A stretch of DNA of 64,000 bases. Origin: Corynebacterium uterequi (GTDB taxonomy: Bacteria; Actinomycetota; Actinomycetes; Mycobacteriales; Mycobacteriaceae). The DNA is taken from contig NZ_CP011546.1 in assembly GCF_001021065.1 (NCBI RefSeq), positions 124,001 through 188,000 on the forward strand. Reading direction: 5' to 3'. Made by a program: the position numbers and the translations under genes. The first letter of the stretch is position 1. Each line of letters begins with the position of its first letter. The notes under the pieces are model-generated. The model was not told the DNA's origin. It saw only the letters and a program-made list of their open reading frames with translations, and searched no databases. Below are positions 35,703 to 45,167 of the stretch, in pieces.

Positions 35703-38633
35703 CTACTTCTCCTCCTTCGCGGCGAACATGAGCTTCGGGCTATCCGCCGGGTTGATGGGGCGCGGGAAGTCCTCGTCGGTGTCCTCCGGGAAGTCCTGGC
35801 CCATGCCGAGGGTGGAGTCCGGGTCGGGGTGTTCGGCGAGGTAGTTCAGCTCGTGTGCTTCGCCGACGCCCGCGCGCAGGTAGCCGCCCAGGGCGTTGAT
35901 GGCCATGGTGAGCATGCCCAGCACGCAGAGGTAGATGCCGCCGTCGAAGATGAGCGAGGTGGTCAGGTGTTGCCCCAGCACGTGACCGTGGATGGCGTAG
36001 AGGAAACCGCCCTCCAGCAGGCCGAGGAAGCCGGCGCTGATGGCCACCGCGATGCCCACGCCGGTGAGGTAAATCGGGGTGCGCCGGGAGACGACCTTGC
36101 CGTCGGAGCCCTGGGACATGTAGGACATGCCGAAGGCCGTCGCCATGACCAGCGCCGCGACGAAGCCGCCGCCCGGGGCGGTGTGCCCGCGGAAGAAGAT
36201 GAGCACGCTGAGTACGGCGAGCACCGGGGTGGCCAGCTTCAGCGCCTTCTTCAGGGGAAGAGAGTTGAGCTGGGACTGGCCGAAGGGGTTCGGGTGCGTG
36301 CCGCGCAGGAAGGGGTAGCGCGGCATGGTGGAGACGAACGCGGCCAGGACCACGGCGGCCATGCCGAGCACGGAGAGCTCGCCCAAGGTGTCGAAGCCAC
36401 GGAACTCGACGATGATGACTGCGACGATGTTGTTGCCGCCGGCGATGTCGTAGGCGTTGTCGATGTACCACATCGCCAGCTCGGAGCGGTCATGCCGGCC
36501 CAGCAGGCCGTATACCGCGGCGAAGACGACGACGCCGGTGGCGACCGCCGCGACGGCGCCGATGATGCTGCGCCGGCGGGGTGCCTTGGGGAAGCTGCGC
36601 GGCTGGTGGCGCAGGGCCAGGAAGATGACGATGACGGTGAGCGATTCGACGAGGAACTGCGTCAACGCCACGTCGGGCGCACCCAGCAGCAGCATCTGCA
36701 GGCTGATGCCGACGCCCACGGTACCGACGAGCACCGCCGCCGTCAGCCGGGAGCGGGACACCACAAGTCCCGCCACGGAGGCAACGACGACGAGGAACGG
36801 CACCAGGTCGAGGTACCAGAAGGAATCCAAACCGTCGGCGCGCGGCGCCAGCGGGATGCCGTCGACGCCCTTCGTGCCGAACAGGGTGACGAACCCGAGC
36901 GCAAGGATGAGGCTGATGAGCATCGCCATGTGGCGGGTCGGGTTGAGCGAATCCGCCAGCGAGCCCAGCACCCGGCCTAGGGCGGTCAGCGCGCGCTGGA
37001 GGCCGGCGAGGACCCCGTTGCCGTCGAAGGGCAGGAAGGCGCGGCCCTCGAAGGCCGGCCAGTAACGCTTGCGCGCGATCGTCGCCACGACGCCGAGGAT
37101 GAGCACAAGCACCGAGACGATGAGCGGGGCGGTGATCCCGTGCCACAGAGCGAGGTGGGAGTGGGAGCTGCCCGGGCCGGCCACACTGGCCACGGCGGCG
37201 TCGATCGGGGCGTTGAGGCGAGCCAGCAGCAGCGGCACGACCACGGACATCAGCCCCGGCAGGGCGGCGGGCAGCCACAGAGCGACGGGCGCCTCCTTGA
37301 CGTCCGACATGTCACGCGGGCCGTCGACGAAGGCACCGAAGACGATCTTCGCGGAGTAGATGAAGGTCAGCAGAGCGGCGACACCGGCCGTGATCAGCAA
37401 CGCCATGCCGGCCGCGCCCCCGAGCTCCTCGAAGGCGGTGAGCATCGACTCCTTGGAGACGAAGCCGAACAACGGCGGGACCGCAGCCATGGACGCGGCG
37501 GCGATGACCACCGAGCCGAAGGTGAACGGCATCTTGTCGTACAACTTGCCGAGGCGGCGGATGTCTCGCGAACCGGCCTGGTGATCGACCACGCCGATGA
37601 GCATGAACAACGAAGACTTAAACAGCGCGTGGGCGAGCGTGTGCACCAGAGCGGCAGCGATGGCGAAGGGTGTGCCGACGCCGATCGTCGCCACGATCCA
37701 CCCCAGGTGAGACACCGTGGAATAGGCCGTGAGGTGCTTGAGGTCCGTCTTCTGCACGGCGAAGATCGCCGACATGATGGCCGTTGCCATGCCGACGCAG
37801 ATGAGCGTCACCTGCCAGGCGGTCACGTCGCTAAACACCGTGGAGAAACGGATCAAGAGGTAGATGCCGGCCTTGACGACGGCCGCCGCATGGAGGAAGG
37901 CCGACACCGGGGTGGCGGCGGCCATGGCCTCAGGCAGCCAGAAGTGGAAGGGGAACTGCGCGGCCTTGGTGAAAGCACTCGTTGCTACCAGCAACGCGAC
38001 CAGCGTGGTCAACCCCGGCCGCTGGCCCCACACGTCCGACGAGAGAATCTCCTGGATGTTGGTGGAGCCGACGCTCGTGGCGGCGATGGCCAACGCGGCC
38101 AGCAGCGTCAGGCCGCCGAAGAACGTCAGGATGAGGGTGCGCATCGAGCCTGCCTCGCCGCCGGATCCGGAACGGGCGATGAGCAGGAAGGACGCAATGG
38201 AGACGAGCTCCCAGGCGATGAAGAGCACCACCGCGTCATTGGCCAGGACCAGCAGGAGCACGGAGGCGGTAAACGCCGTCATGATCGTGTAGAAACTGGT
38301 GTTTCCTTCCTTCTTAGGAAGGTAAGCCGCCGAATAGATGAACACCACCGCGCCGATCACGAGCGCCAGCAGGGCGAAGAACACGCCCAGGCCATCGGCC
38401 CGCAAGCTGACCGTCACGTCCCCGCCGGCGCCGATGAGCCCGGAGACCCACACCGCGTCGTAGGTCAGGGGCGTTCCGGACACGATGCCCGGCAGCTCCC
38501 GGGCCAGCAGCCCGGCGGCGAGGAGAAGCAGGCCGGCAAGAGGCCAACCCGCAGTTCTGTCCATCATTCGGACGGCCACGGGTGCCAGCGCTACCGCTGC
38601 CACCGCGATGAGTACTACCACAAGTAGCGTCAT
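35703..38633 (-). CDS. mrpA: Mrp antiporter subunit A fused to B
   Basis: A 976-residue fusion. The N-terminal about 780 residues are the NuoL-like MrpA with about 20 helices, including VVLFIAWELVSIASFLLI (Glu on TM5) and FPFHFWLPEAMAAATPVSAF. The C-terminal part (about 790-930) is MrpB, marked by FFRGHTAPGGGFVAALVMA. There is no separate mrpB, so the operon is A(B)-C-D-E-F-G as in other corynebacteria. Role: Na+ or K+/proton exchange for pH and salt tolerance. The ATG at 38633 gives the normal start; an earlier ATG at 38672 adds 13 residues. Confidence 0.93.
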   Translation of the reverse strand: MTLLVVVLIAVAAVALAPVAVRMMDRTAGWPLAGLLLLAAGLLARELPGIVSGTPLTYDAVWVSGLIGAGGDVTVSLRADGLGVFFALLALVIGAVVFIYSAAYLPKKEGNTSFYTIMTAFTASVLLLVLANDAVVLFIAWELVSIASFLLIARSGSGGEAGSMRTLILTFFGGLTLLAALAIAATSVGSTNIQEILSSDVWGQRPGLTTLVALLVATSAFTKAAQFPFHFWLPEAMAAATPVSAFLHAAAVVKAGIYLLIRFSTVFSDVTAWQVTLICVGMATAIMSAIFAVQKTDLKHLTAYSTVSHLGWIVATIGVGTPFAIAAALVHTLAHALFKSSLFMLIGVVDHQAGSRDIRRLGKLYDKMPFTFGSVVIAAASMAAVPPLFGFVSKESMLTAFEELGGAAGMALLITAGVAALLTFIYSAKIVFGAFVDGPRDMSDVKEAPVALWLPAALPGLMSVVVPLLLARLNAPIDAAVASVAGPGSSHSHLALWHGITAPLIVSVLVLILGVVATIARKRYWPAFEGRAFLPFDGNGVLAGLQRALTALGRVLGSLADSLNPTRHMAMLISLILALGFVTLFGTKGVDGIPLAPRADGLDSFWYLDLVPFLVVVASVAGLVVSRSRLTAAVLVGTVGVGISLQMLLLGAPDVALTQFLVESLTVIVIFLALRHQPRSFPKAPRRRSIIGAVAAVATGVVVFAAVYGLLGRHDRSELAMWYIDNAYDIAGGNNIVAVIIVEFRGFDTLGELSVLGMAAVVLAAFVSTMPRYPFLRGTHPNPFGQSQLNSLPLKKALKLATPVLAVLSVLIFFRGHTAPGGGFVAALVMATAFGMSYMSQGSDGKVVSRRTPIYLTGVGIAVAISAGFLGLLEGGFLYAIHGHVLGQHLTTSLIFDGGIYLCVLGMLTMAINALGGYLRAGVGEAHELNYLAEHPDPDSTLGMGQDFPEDTDEDFPRPINPADSPKLMFAAKEEK

Positions 38634-38802
38634 CCGCACATCACATCCGAACTTCGTATTGAAAACGTACAAGATTTTGCAGTAGACCCAAGGTTACACG
38701 CCGTATCTCACCCGGAAGTTGGAGACTCACAACCGCCTTAGCGCCGCCTAAGTCAGTGGTGGGAAGGGCCTCGGCGCAACGTCGCTGGTTACTATCACTG
38801 CT

Positions 38803-40257
38803 ATGACACGCCGTGCCTCGATCCTCGTCCTGCCGTTGCTGCTCCTCGTGCTGCTTCCAGCCCTCATCAGCGCCGCCGGCACGCACGGCGCCGCCCCGTC
38901 CGCTCAAGCCGCCGGCGTGACACCCGCGGCGTCGGCCTCGCTGGAGGAAGCCCGCCGGGCGGTTGGTGAAGCATCCTCGCAGGCCGGGTTCCTGCTCGAT
39001 GGCACGCAGCAGCTCGTCGACGGCGTCGGCGCCGGCGACGGAAAGGACCTACTGGCCGGGGCCAAAGCGGCGGCGGACGGCTCCGCCGAACTCTCGGCCG
39101 GGCTCGTCGAGCTACAAGCAGCAACCGGGCAGCTAGGCTCCGGCGCCGCCGCTGTCGCCACCGGGGTGGAGCACGCCTCCGAGCCGCTCATCGCCATCGG
39201 CGTCGTCGTGGGCCAGGTCCGGGGCTCCGTCGACCGAGCCATCACCAACCTGGAAGGCAACCCGAACCCGGAGGCGGCCCGCGCCCGGGAGGAGCTCATC
39301 GCCGTGCGCAAACAGCTCGATAACGTGCCTGTGGACTCGGGCGCCGTCGCCGAGCTGGAGAAGCTGCGCACCGGTGCGCGCGACATCGCCAATCAACTCG
39401 GCACTCCCGGCTACGCTTATCACGACGGGGTCTACTCCGCCACCGCCGGAGCCCAGGAACTCGCCTCGGGGCTGGCGAAGATCAACGGCCAGCTCGGCGG
39501 ATCCGAAGACGGGATCGGGGCGCTGTCCGACGGCGCCACGCGCCTGCATTCCCTCGCGCAGCAGACCGATTCCCGCATCGCCGCGGCCGACGAGCAGCTC
39601 ACCGCCCTCGCCACCGGAGCCGGGGCGGACGCGCCGGCGTCGACGGGCGTAGCCGGCCTGGATACCCGCATCGCCATCCTCATCTCCGCGCTGGTGATGC
39701 TGGGTGGCTTCGCCACGGCGCTTACCTTGGTGTTCGGTACCCGCCTGCCGCGCCTGCTCGTGGCCGGCGGCGGGATCCTCGTCAGCGCCACGGCCGGCGA
39801 GGCGGCCCTGTTGACCATGGCGACCGGGATCGGTGGGGTGGCGGCCGTCGTCGCGTTCGCCCTCTTTGTGCTCACTGCCCTCGCTGCCGTCGGGCTGACC
39901 GGGGTGTTCCACAAGCTCTTCGGCGCGCTATGGGGAACGGCCGTCACCGGGGCGTTCGGCGTGGTGCAGCTCGCCGTCGTGGGCTGGGGGTGGGCCACCA
40001 TGTCCGTGGGGTCCGGCGCCGCCCCGACGTGGGTGGCCGGGCTGCTCGGGGCGCTGCCGCTGCACTGGGCCACCAGCGCCCAGCTCCTGGCGGGGACGAT
40101 GCTGGGCGACGGCGCTTTGGTCGCAGCACTGCCCGCCTTCGGTGCGGCGAGCGTCCAATTCGCGGTGGCTGTCGGGGTGCTCGCCACCTTGTCCATCTTC
40201 GGCGCGATCCTGGGGTGGCGGCGGGCGGGCCGGGCGCCGCGACCGGCCGCGGTCTAA
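38803..40257 (+). CDS. YhgE/Pip-like membrane protein
   Basis: A 484-residue protein with one N-terminal membrane helix (about 6-25), a long extracytoplasmic helical region with YhgE-like repeats (LLDGTQQLVDG, AELSAGLVELQAATGQL), and a C-terminal block of about six helices (285-475). This plan matches the YhgE/Pip family related to ABC-2 permeases, though it is shorter than phage-infection proteins (about 700 or more). It diverges from mrpA across a 170-bp gap and converges on tRNA-Pro. Members are linked to export or cell-envelope functions; the role here is unknown. Confidence 0.72.
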   Translation: MTRRASILVLPLLLLVLLPALISAAGTHGAAPSAQAAGVTPAASASLEEARRAVGEASSQAGFLLDGTQQLVDGVGAGDGKDLLAGAKAAADGSAELSAGLVELQAATGQLGSGAAAVATGVEHASEPLIAIGVVVGQVRGSVDRAITNLEGNPNPEAARAREELIAVRKQLDNVPVDSGAVAELEKLRTGARDIANQLGTPGYAYHDGVYSATAGAQELASGLAKINGQLGGSEDGIGALSDGATRLHSLAQQTDSRIAAADEQLTALATGAGADAPASTGVAGLDTRIAILISALVMLGGFATALTLVFGTRLPRLLVAGGGILVSATAGEAALLTMATGIGGVAAVVAFALFVLTALAAVGLTGVFHKLFGALWGTAVTGAFGVVQLAVVGWGWATMSVGSGAAPTWVAGLLGALPLHWATSAQLLAGTMLGDGALVAALPAFGAASVQFAVAVGVLATLSIFGAILGWRRAGRAPRPAAV

Positions 40258-40261
40258 GAGA

Positions 40262-40294
40262 ATAGAAAAAAGACCCCCTGGCCGAAGCCAGGGG
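40262..40294 (-). terminator. Rho-independent terminator of tRNA-Pro
   Basis: Stem CCCCTGGC (40275-40282) and GCCAGGGG (40287-40294) with loop CGAA; on the minus strand it is followed by GTCTTTTTTCTATT. The hairpin can also serve the convergent gene ending at 40257. Confidence 0.85.
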
Positions 40295-40307
40295 ATCTCT
40301 CTCAGGG

Positions 40308-40384
40308 TGGTCGGGATAACAGGATTTGAACCTGCGACCTCCTCGTCCCGAACGAGGCGCGCTACCAAGCTGCGCCATATCCCG
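40308..40384 (-). tRNA. tRNA-Pro (CGG)
   Basis: A 77-base tRNA on the minus strand. Acceptor CGGGATA pairs with TATCCCG, discriminator A, encoded CCA (40310-40308). The anticodon stem CCTCG/CGAGG encloses TTCGGGA with anticodon CGG (40350-40348), reading CCG. The T arm is GCAGG-TTCAAAT-CCTGT. Confidence 0.96.
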
Positions 40385-40477
40385 GCGACTGCAGCAACCG
40401 GCTAACCGGTTCCTTGCGGTACCCGCAATACTGTAGTCCACGCCCCGAGAAAAGGGCAAAACGCCAGCGTGGCGCGG

Positions 40478-41425
40478 CTAGGCTGCGGAAGAGCTGGCGC
40501 GTTCCGTGATGCGCAGCAACGTCGCCGACGGCCGGCAGAACAGGCGGAAGGGCACAAACTTCGACGTACCCAGGCCGTTCGATACGTGCATCCACATCGA
40601 GTCGAAGCGGTGTAACCCCTGCACCCGGGCGCGGTCGATGCCGCAGTTGGTCACGATCGCCCGGGAGCCGGGCAGGCAGAGCTGGCCGCCATGGGTATGC
40701 CCGGACAGGGACAGCTGGTAGCCGTCGCGCTCGAACAGCGTGAGCACCCGCGGTTCCGGGGAGTGGGTCAGGGCCAGCGACAGGTCGGCGGCGGCGTTGG
40801 GCGCGCCGGCGATCGTCGAGTAATCGTCGAGGTCGTGGTGCGGATCGTCGACCCCGGCGATGGCGAGGCGTAAGCCCCCGGCCTTGAACTCCACGCGCTG
40901 ATGGGTGGCGTCGTGCCAGCCCCGCTCGACGAAGGCCGCCCGCATGTCCCGCCAGGGCAGGGGCTGCTTCGACGGCTTCCGCTTGCGGCCAAAAAGGTAA
41001 GGAATCGGGTTGGTCGGCCGCGGCGCCCAGTAGTCATTGGTGCCGAAGACGAAGGCGCCGGGGCGGCTCAGCAGCGGACCCAGCGCGGCGAGAACCGAGG
41101 GGACCGCACGGGCGTCGGAGAGATTATCGCCGGTGTTAATGACGAGGTCCGGCTCCAGCGCGTCGAGCGCCGACACCCACGCGATCTTGACGTCCTGGCC
41201 GGGGATCATATGCAGATCCGAGACGTGCAGCAGCCGAAACTCGCCGCCGCCGAGCACACCGGGTTCCAGGATGGGCAGCTCCACCTTCTTGAGCTCGAAG
41301 TGAGTGAGCTCTCGGTTGCCCCACCAGGCGGTTGCGGCGCCGGCGGCAATCCCGGCGGCGGTGGAGAACAGGGCGGCCCGCACGAGGGACCGGAGGAGAC
41401 GAGGGGCGGCGAAAGAACTACTCAC
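40478..41425 (-). CDS. membrane-anchored metallophosphoesterase
   Basis: A 315-residue YkuE-like phosphoesterase, the Rv3683 orthologue by position. An N-terminal hydrophobic segment (about 10-34) anchors it. The metal motifs are HVSDLHMIPG (Asp, His), INTGDNLSD, FGTNDYW (where GNHD is usual) and SLSGHTHGGQLCLP. The replacement of GNHD by GTND keeps Asn. It lies 28 bp downstream of the class A PBP gene on the same strand, suggesting a cell-wall or envelope substrate such as a lipid phosphate; that is inference. Confidence 0.85.
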   Translation of the reverse strand: MSSSFAAPRLLRSLVRAALFSTAAGIAAGAATAWWGNRELTHFELKKVELPILEPGVLGGGEFRLLHVSDLHMIPGQDVKIAWVSALDALEPDLVINTGDNLSDARAVPSVLAALGPLLSRPGAFVFGTNDYWAPRPTNPIPYLFGRKRKPSKQPLPWRDMRAAFVERGWHDATHQRVEFKAGGLRLAIAGVDDPHHDLDDYSTIAGAPNAAADLSLALTHSPEPRVLTLFERDGYQLSLSGHTHGGQLCLPGSRAIVTNCGIDRARVQGLHRFDSMWMHVSNGLGTSKFVPFRLFCRPSATLLRITERASSSAA

Positions 41426-41453
41426 CCCGGCCAGCCTACCGGCTCGCCGTCGG

Positions 41454-43871
41454 CTAGCCTACGAGGTCGCCCAGGAGCCCGTTGACCTCGTCGGCGAAGT
41501 CCTGAAGCTGGCTCACCGTGTCATCCAGCGAGGCCCCCGGCTGGCCGTTCGGGGCGGTCGTCGGCGCCGTGGAGGTTCCCGAGGTCGGCGTCTCCTCGAC
41601 GATGGGCGCGGCCGGCGAGCCGTCGGCCAGCTGCAGCTGGACCGCGCCGCCACCCAAGGCGATCGCGCTCACCACGACGCCGCGCGGCAGGCCGTTGCCG
41701 AACACGGTGGTGGTTTGGGTGACGGTCAGGCCGGCTTCCGCGAGGCGGGCTCGGGCGACGTCCTCGCTGAGGCCCGACACTCCCGCCAGGGCGGCATTGG
41801 TGGTGCCCATGAAGTAGGTGCTCGCGGCCTGCGGCATGTACCCCTGCATAGCCAGCGGGGACTGCATGTGCAGGGTGAAGTAGCTGCGGGCCGGCTCGTC
41901 GCCGCCGAACAGGGAGCCCCAGTCGCACTGGTAGACGGGGGAGGTGCACAGCGGGGTGGTGGTGGGGCCGTCGTTGAAGATGTACGGCGCGGCGGCAAAG
42001 GTGCTGTTGAAGCCGAGGAACGCCGCGGACATGTGAGACTCGGTGGTGCCGGTCTTGGCGGCGGCGCTGCCGGAGAAGCCCGTCATCTGGGCGGCCTCAC
42101 GGGCGGTGCCTTGGGCGACGTCCAGCGTCATCGCCTGGCCGAGGGCGCGGGCGAGTTCGGCGTCGAGGACCTGCTCACAGTCGGGCCGTTCGAGCGCGAG
42201 TTCCTGGCCCTGGCGATTGGTCACCTTCCGGACCGGGTTGGGTTCGCACCAGCGGCCGTCAGCGCCGAGGGTGGCGCCGACGTTGGACAGCTCCAGCGGG
42301 TTGACCGCCGTCGGCCCGAGGGTGAAGGAGCCGAGGTTGTTGTCCTTGAAGTAGTCGGCAATGGACGTGTTTTCGTCGTAGGTCCCGGGCTCGGTGTAGG
42401 AGCGTAGGCCCAGCTTGACGGCCATGTCGACGATCGCCGGCACGCCCACCCGTTCCGTGAGGATGATGAAGGTGGTGTTGGGGGAGTGCGCCAACGCCTC
42501 GGTGAGGGTCATGCTGGGCTTGTAGACGCCGGCGTTTTCCACGCAGTACATCCCGGGCGGGCAGCCGGCCGCGCCACCGTTGCCGAGGCCCTGGGCGTTG
42601 TACCGCGCCGGCACCGGCAGGGTTTCGTTCAGCCCCATGCCGTCTTCTAGGGCGGCAGCGGCCGTAAACACCTTAAACACGGAACCGGCGCCGTTGCCGA
42701 TGAGCGTGCTCGGTTGCGGCAGGTAGGTTTGCCCAGCCTCAACATCGAGGCCATAGTCCCGCGAGGACGTCATCGCGAGGATGCCCCGCTCATCCGTCGG
42801 TTCCACGACGTTGATGACCTCGGCCACCCCCGGCTGCGTCGACGCGACGTAGGTGGCGGCGGTGGAGTGGGCAGCGTCCTGCAGTGCCGGGTCGAGGGTC
42901 GTGGTGACGTCGAGGGCGTCGTCGTAGATCTGCTCCTCGGTGAGTCCCTTGGCCTCAAGGTAGTTAATGACATAGTCGCAGAAGAAGCCGCGATTGCCGG
43001 CAGTGATGCAGCCGTTGGGCAGCACCGGCGGGTCCTCGCGAACCCCCAGGGGTTCGGCGGCGAAGGCCGTGGCATCGGCCTGGGCCAGGACCCCGTTGTC
43101 GACCATGGACTGCAGCACCGTGTTGCGGCGCTCGATGACGGCCTCTTCGTTGGTATAGGGGTTGAGGTACTCCGACGACTGCACCATGCCGGCGAGCATG
43201 GCGGCCTGGGGGACGCTCAACTCGGCGGCGGGGATGTCGAAGTAGGTCTGCGCGGCCACCTCAATGCCGTAGGCGTGATTGCCGAAGGGCACCAGGTTGA
43301 GGTAGTTGGCGAGGATCTGATCCTTGCTCAGGCGCCGGTCCAGCTCTGAGGCCAAGCGCATCTCCCGCAGCTTGCGGGGAATGGACTGCTCCACGGCGGC
43401 CTGCTGCTCCTCTTCGGTGTCCGCGGCCACGTGCAAGAGGTAGTTCTTGACGTACTGCTGATTGAGTGTCGACGCGCCCTGGGAGACGCCGCCGGCGAGG
43501 ACGTTGGTGACCAGCGCGCGGGCCGTGCCGCGCAGGTCCACGCCGGTGTGCTCGTAGAAGCGGTGGTCCTCAATGGCGACGATGGCGTCCTTCATGGCTT
43601 GGGAAATCTTGTCCGCCGGGACCACCTGCCGGTGCTGGCGGTAGAGGTAGACCATGGGCTCCCCGGTGGCGTCGCGAATGGTGGTGACGCCGGGTGCGCG
43701 GCCGGCGGTCATCCCCGCGAGCTCGTCCTCGATCGAGCGATTCGTCTGCTTGACCGCGGCGCCGGCGATCCCCGCGACGGGGGCCAGTAACAGGGCCAAG
43801 AGAATACCGGCGACGAGGGTGCCGATGAGCAGATGTGCCCAAGCCTTCGAAGAGTTCACCCTCGTTAGCAT
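41454..43871 (-). CDS. ponA: class A penicillin-binding protein with PASTA domain
   Basis: A bifunctional peptidoglycan synthase of 805 residues (PBP1A/PonA2 type). In order: cytoplasmic stub and membrane helix (about 13-38); glycosyltransferase domain with the catalytic Glu in AIEDHRFYEHTGVDLRG (about 95-110); transpeptidase domain with SVFK, SPN and KTGTTES motifs; and a C-terminal PASTA domain (about 695-760, GLSEDVARARLAEAGLTV). The tail is Thr/Pro-rich. It diverges from the WhiB gene at 44034, as in C. glutamicum and M. tuberculosis. Confidence 0.93.
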   Translation of the reverse strand: MLTRVNSSKAWAHLLIGTLVAGILLALLLAPVAGIAGAAVKQTNRSIEDELAGMTAGRAPGVTTIRDATGEPMVYLYRQHRQVVPADKISQAMKDAIVAIEDHRFYEHTGVDLRGTARALVTNVLAGGVSQGASTLNQQYVKNYLLHVAADTEEEQQAAVEQSIPRKLREMRLASELDRRLSKDQILANYLNLVPFGNHAYGIEVAAQTYFDIPAAELSVPQAAMLAGMVQSSEYLNPYTNEEAVIERRNTVLQSMVDNGVLAQADATAFAAEPLGVREDPPVLPNGCITAGNRGFFCDYVINYLEAKGLTEEQIYDDALDVTTTLDPALQDAAHSTAATYVASTQPGVAEVINVVEPTDERGILAMTSSRDYGLDVEAGQTYLPQPSTLIGNGAGSVFKVFTAAAALEDGMGLNETLPVPARYNAQGLGNGGAAGCPPGMYCVENAGVYKPSMTLTEALAHSPNTTFIILTERVGVPAIVDMAVKLGLRSYTEPGTYDENTSIADYFKDNNLGSFTLGPTAVNPLELSNVGATLGADGRWCEPNPVRKVTNRQGQELALERPDCEQVLDAELARALGQAMTLDVAQGTAREAAQMTGFSGSAAAKTGTTESHMSAAFLGFNSTFAAAPYIFNDGPTTTPLCTSPVYQCDWGSLFGGDEPARSYFTLHMQSPLAMQGYMPQAASTYFMGTTNAALAGVSGLSEDVARARLAEAGLTVTQTTTVFGNGLPRGVVVSAIALGGGAVQLQLADGSPAAPIVEETPTSGTSTAPTTAPNGQPGASLDDTVSQLQDFADEVNGLLGDLVG

Positions 43872-44033
43872 AGGTGCTCGGCCTGCTCAGTGGAACTAGG
43901 TTCTACCCCCTCAAAGTGTGACCTACTAGACACCGACTTGCGGACGTGAAACTATCTACGTAATTGCTTCGTAGGGCTACCGGCGACGGCCGCCCTTAGA
44001 TGAGTCTGACGCTGCAGCTATGAGGAGTCATCA

Positions 44034-44402
44034 ATGGTTGTTCGAACCCCAGCGCCGAGCAGGCCGGCAGCTTCCGTTCCCGAAGAATTCCGCCGAAACG
44101 CCTGGGTAACTCGCGCCAACTGCCGAGGGGGGGACCCGGATGTGCTCTTCGTTCGCGGAGCAGAGCAGCGTGGGGTGGCCGCAACGGTGTGCGCAAAATG
44201 CCCGGTCGCCCTTCAATGCCTCGCCGATGCCTTGGATAACCGTATCGAGTTCGGAGTGTGGGGAGGGCTCACTGAGCGCCAGCGACGGGCGTTGCTGCGC
44301 GCCAACCCCTCCATCGTTAGCTGGGCCACCTTCCTCGCGGAGGGCGGCCAACCCGTCGAACCGAAGCGGCGCAGCGCCGCCCGTCGTCCCGCAGTGAGCT
44401 AG
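44034..44402 (+). CDS. whcA: WhiB-family Fe-S regulator (WhcA/WhiB4 type)
   Basis: A 122-residue redox-sensing transcription regulator. The four Fe-S cysteines are in ANC, VCAKC and LQC (about 34, 57, 60 and 66), followed by the turn GVWGGLTERQRR and a basic tail (KRRSAARR) that binds DNA. Position next to the PBP gene matches C. glutamicum whcA and Mtb whiB4. The 162-bp upstream region contains TTGCGG near 43939 and a CTACG-N9-CGTAG dyad that could be part of its promoter or operator. Confidence 0.88.
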   Translation: MVVRTPAPSRPAASVPEEFRRNAWVTRANCRGGDPDVLFVRGAEQRGVAATVCAKCPVALQCLADALDNRIEFGVWGGLTERQRRALLRANPSIVSWATFLAEGGQPVEPKRRSAARRPAVS

Positions 44403-44448
44403 CCGCGTTACTACCCCTGCTCATCCGCCCGTCGTTTAAGGTAGCGGC

Positions 44449-44604
44449 ATGAAGAATTGGGAATACTCCACCGTACCGCTGCTCAGCCACGCCTCTACCC
44501 AGATCCTCAACTCCTGGGGTGAAGACGGCTGGGAGCTCGTCTCCGTCGTCCCGGGCCCGAACCCGGATAGCTCCATTGCCTTCCTCAAGCGGGAGTTGAG
44601 CTAA
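44449..44604 (+). CDS. small DUF4177-type protein
   Basis: A 51-residue protein, MKNWEYSTVPLLSHASTQIL then NSWGEDGWELVSVVPG, matching the DUF4177 pattern (W-E-Y ... LN-x-xGxxGWELV). It precedes the RidA gene by three bases and occupies the place of Rv3678A in mycobacteria. Function unknown; it is probably translated with the RidA gene. Confidence 0.85.
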   Translation: MKNWEYSTVPLLSHASTQILNSWGEDGWELVSVVPGPNPDSSIAFLKRELS

Positions 44605-44607
44605 GCG

Positions 44608-45096
44608 ATGGCAGCCACCGAAACCCTAGCCGAGCTGGGCATCAGCCTTCCCCCGGTGGCGGCGCCGGTCGCCGCCTACACCCCGGCGCTGCGCGTCGGC
44701 AACCAGGTGTGGACCTCCGGCCAGCTGCCCTTCGTTGATGGCCAGTTGCCCGCCACCGGCAAAGTGGGCGCGGATATCTCCGCGGCTAAGGCCGAGGAGT
44801 TCGCCCGCATCGCCGCGCTCAATGCCCTGGCAGCTATCGACGCCGTCGCCGGCCTGGACGCCGTGACCCGGGTCCTCAAGGTCGTCGTCTTCGTTGCCTC
44901 CGCCGAGGATTTCGTCGATCAACCGCTGGTCGCCAACGGGGCGTCGAACCTCATGACGGACGTCTTCGGCGAGGCCGGAACCCACGCCCGTTCCGCGGTG
45001 GGGGTGGCCGTGCTGCCGAAGGACTCCCCGGTGGAGGTGGAGGTCATCGTCGAAGTTGCCGGCGACGGCGCTACCGAGCCGGCGTCTGTGCGATAA
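44608..45096 (+). CDS. RidA/YjgF-family protein
   Basis: A 162-residue member of the RidA superfamily, whose founding members hydrolyse reactive enamines/imines. It shows VWTSGQLPFVDGQLP (about 35-49), a middle VLKVVVFVASAEDF, and HARSAVGVAVLPKDSPVEVEV (in part). The key Arg of the RidA subgroup is present in HARSAVG. It is the distant YjgF-like form usual beside an MBL hydrolase in actinobacteria. Starts ATG at 44608, three bases after the DUF4177 stop. Confidence 0.87.
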   Translation: MAATETLAELGISLPPVAAPVAAYTPALRVGNQVWTSGQLPFVDGQLPATGKVGADISAAKAEEFARIAALNALAAIDAVAGLDAVTRVLKVVVFVASAEDFVDQPLVANGASNLMTDVFGEAGTHARSAVGVAVLPKDSPVEVEVIVEVAGDGATEPASVR

Positions 45097-45167
45097 CCCC
45101 GGCTACCGGGGCGTACCAGGAACGATGCCGGTTACATAAAAGGAGGCTGGGCGGTAGGCTAGGGCGT

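Noticed and set aside
35172..36980. 602-codon plus-strand frame opposite mrpA and mrpC
   Set aside because: Antisense to well-conserved Mrp subunits; composition is Glu/Gly/Arg/Val noise.
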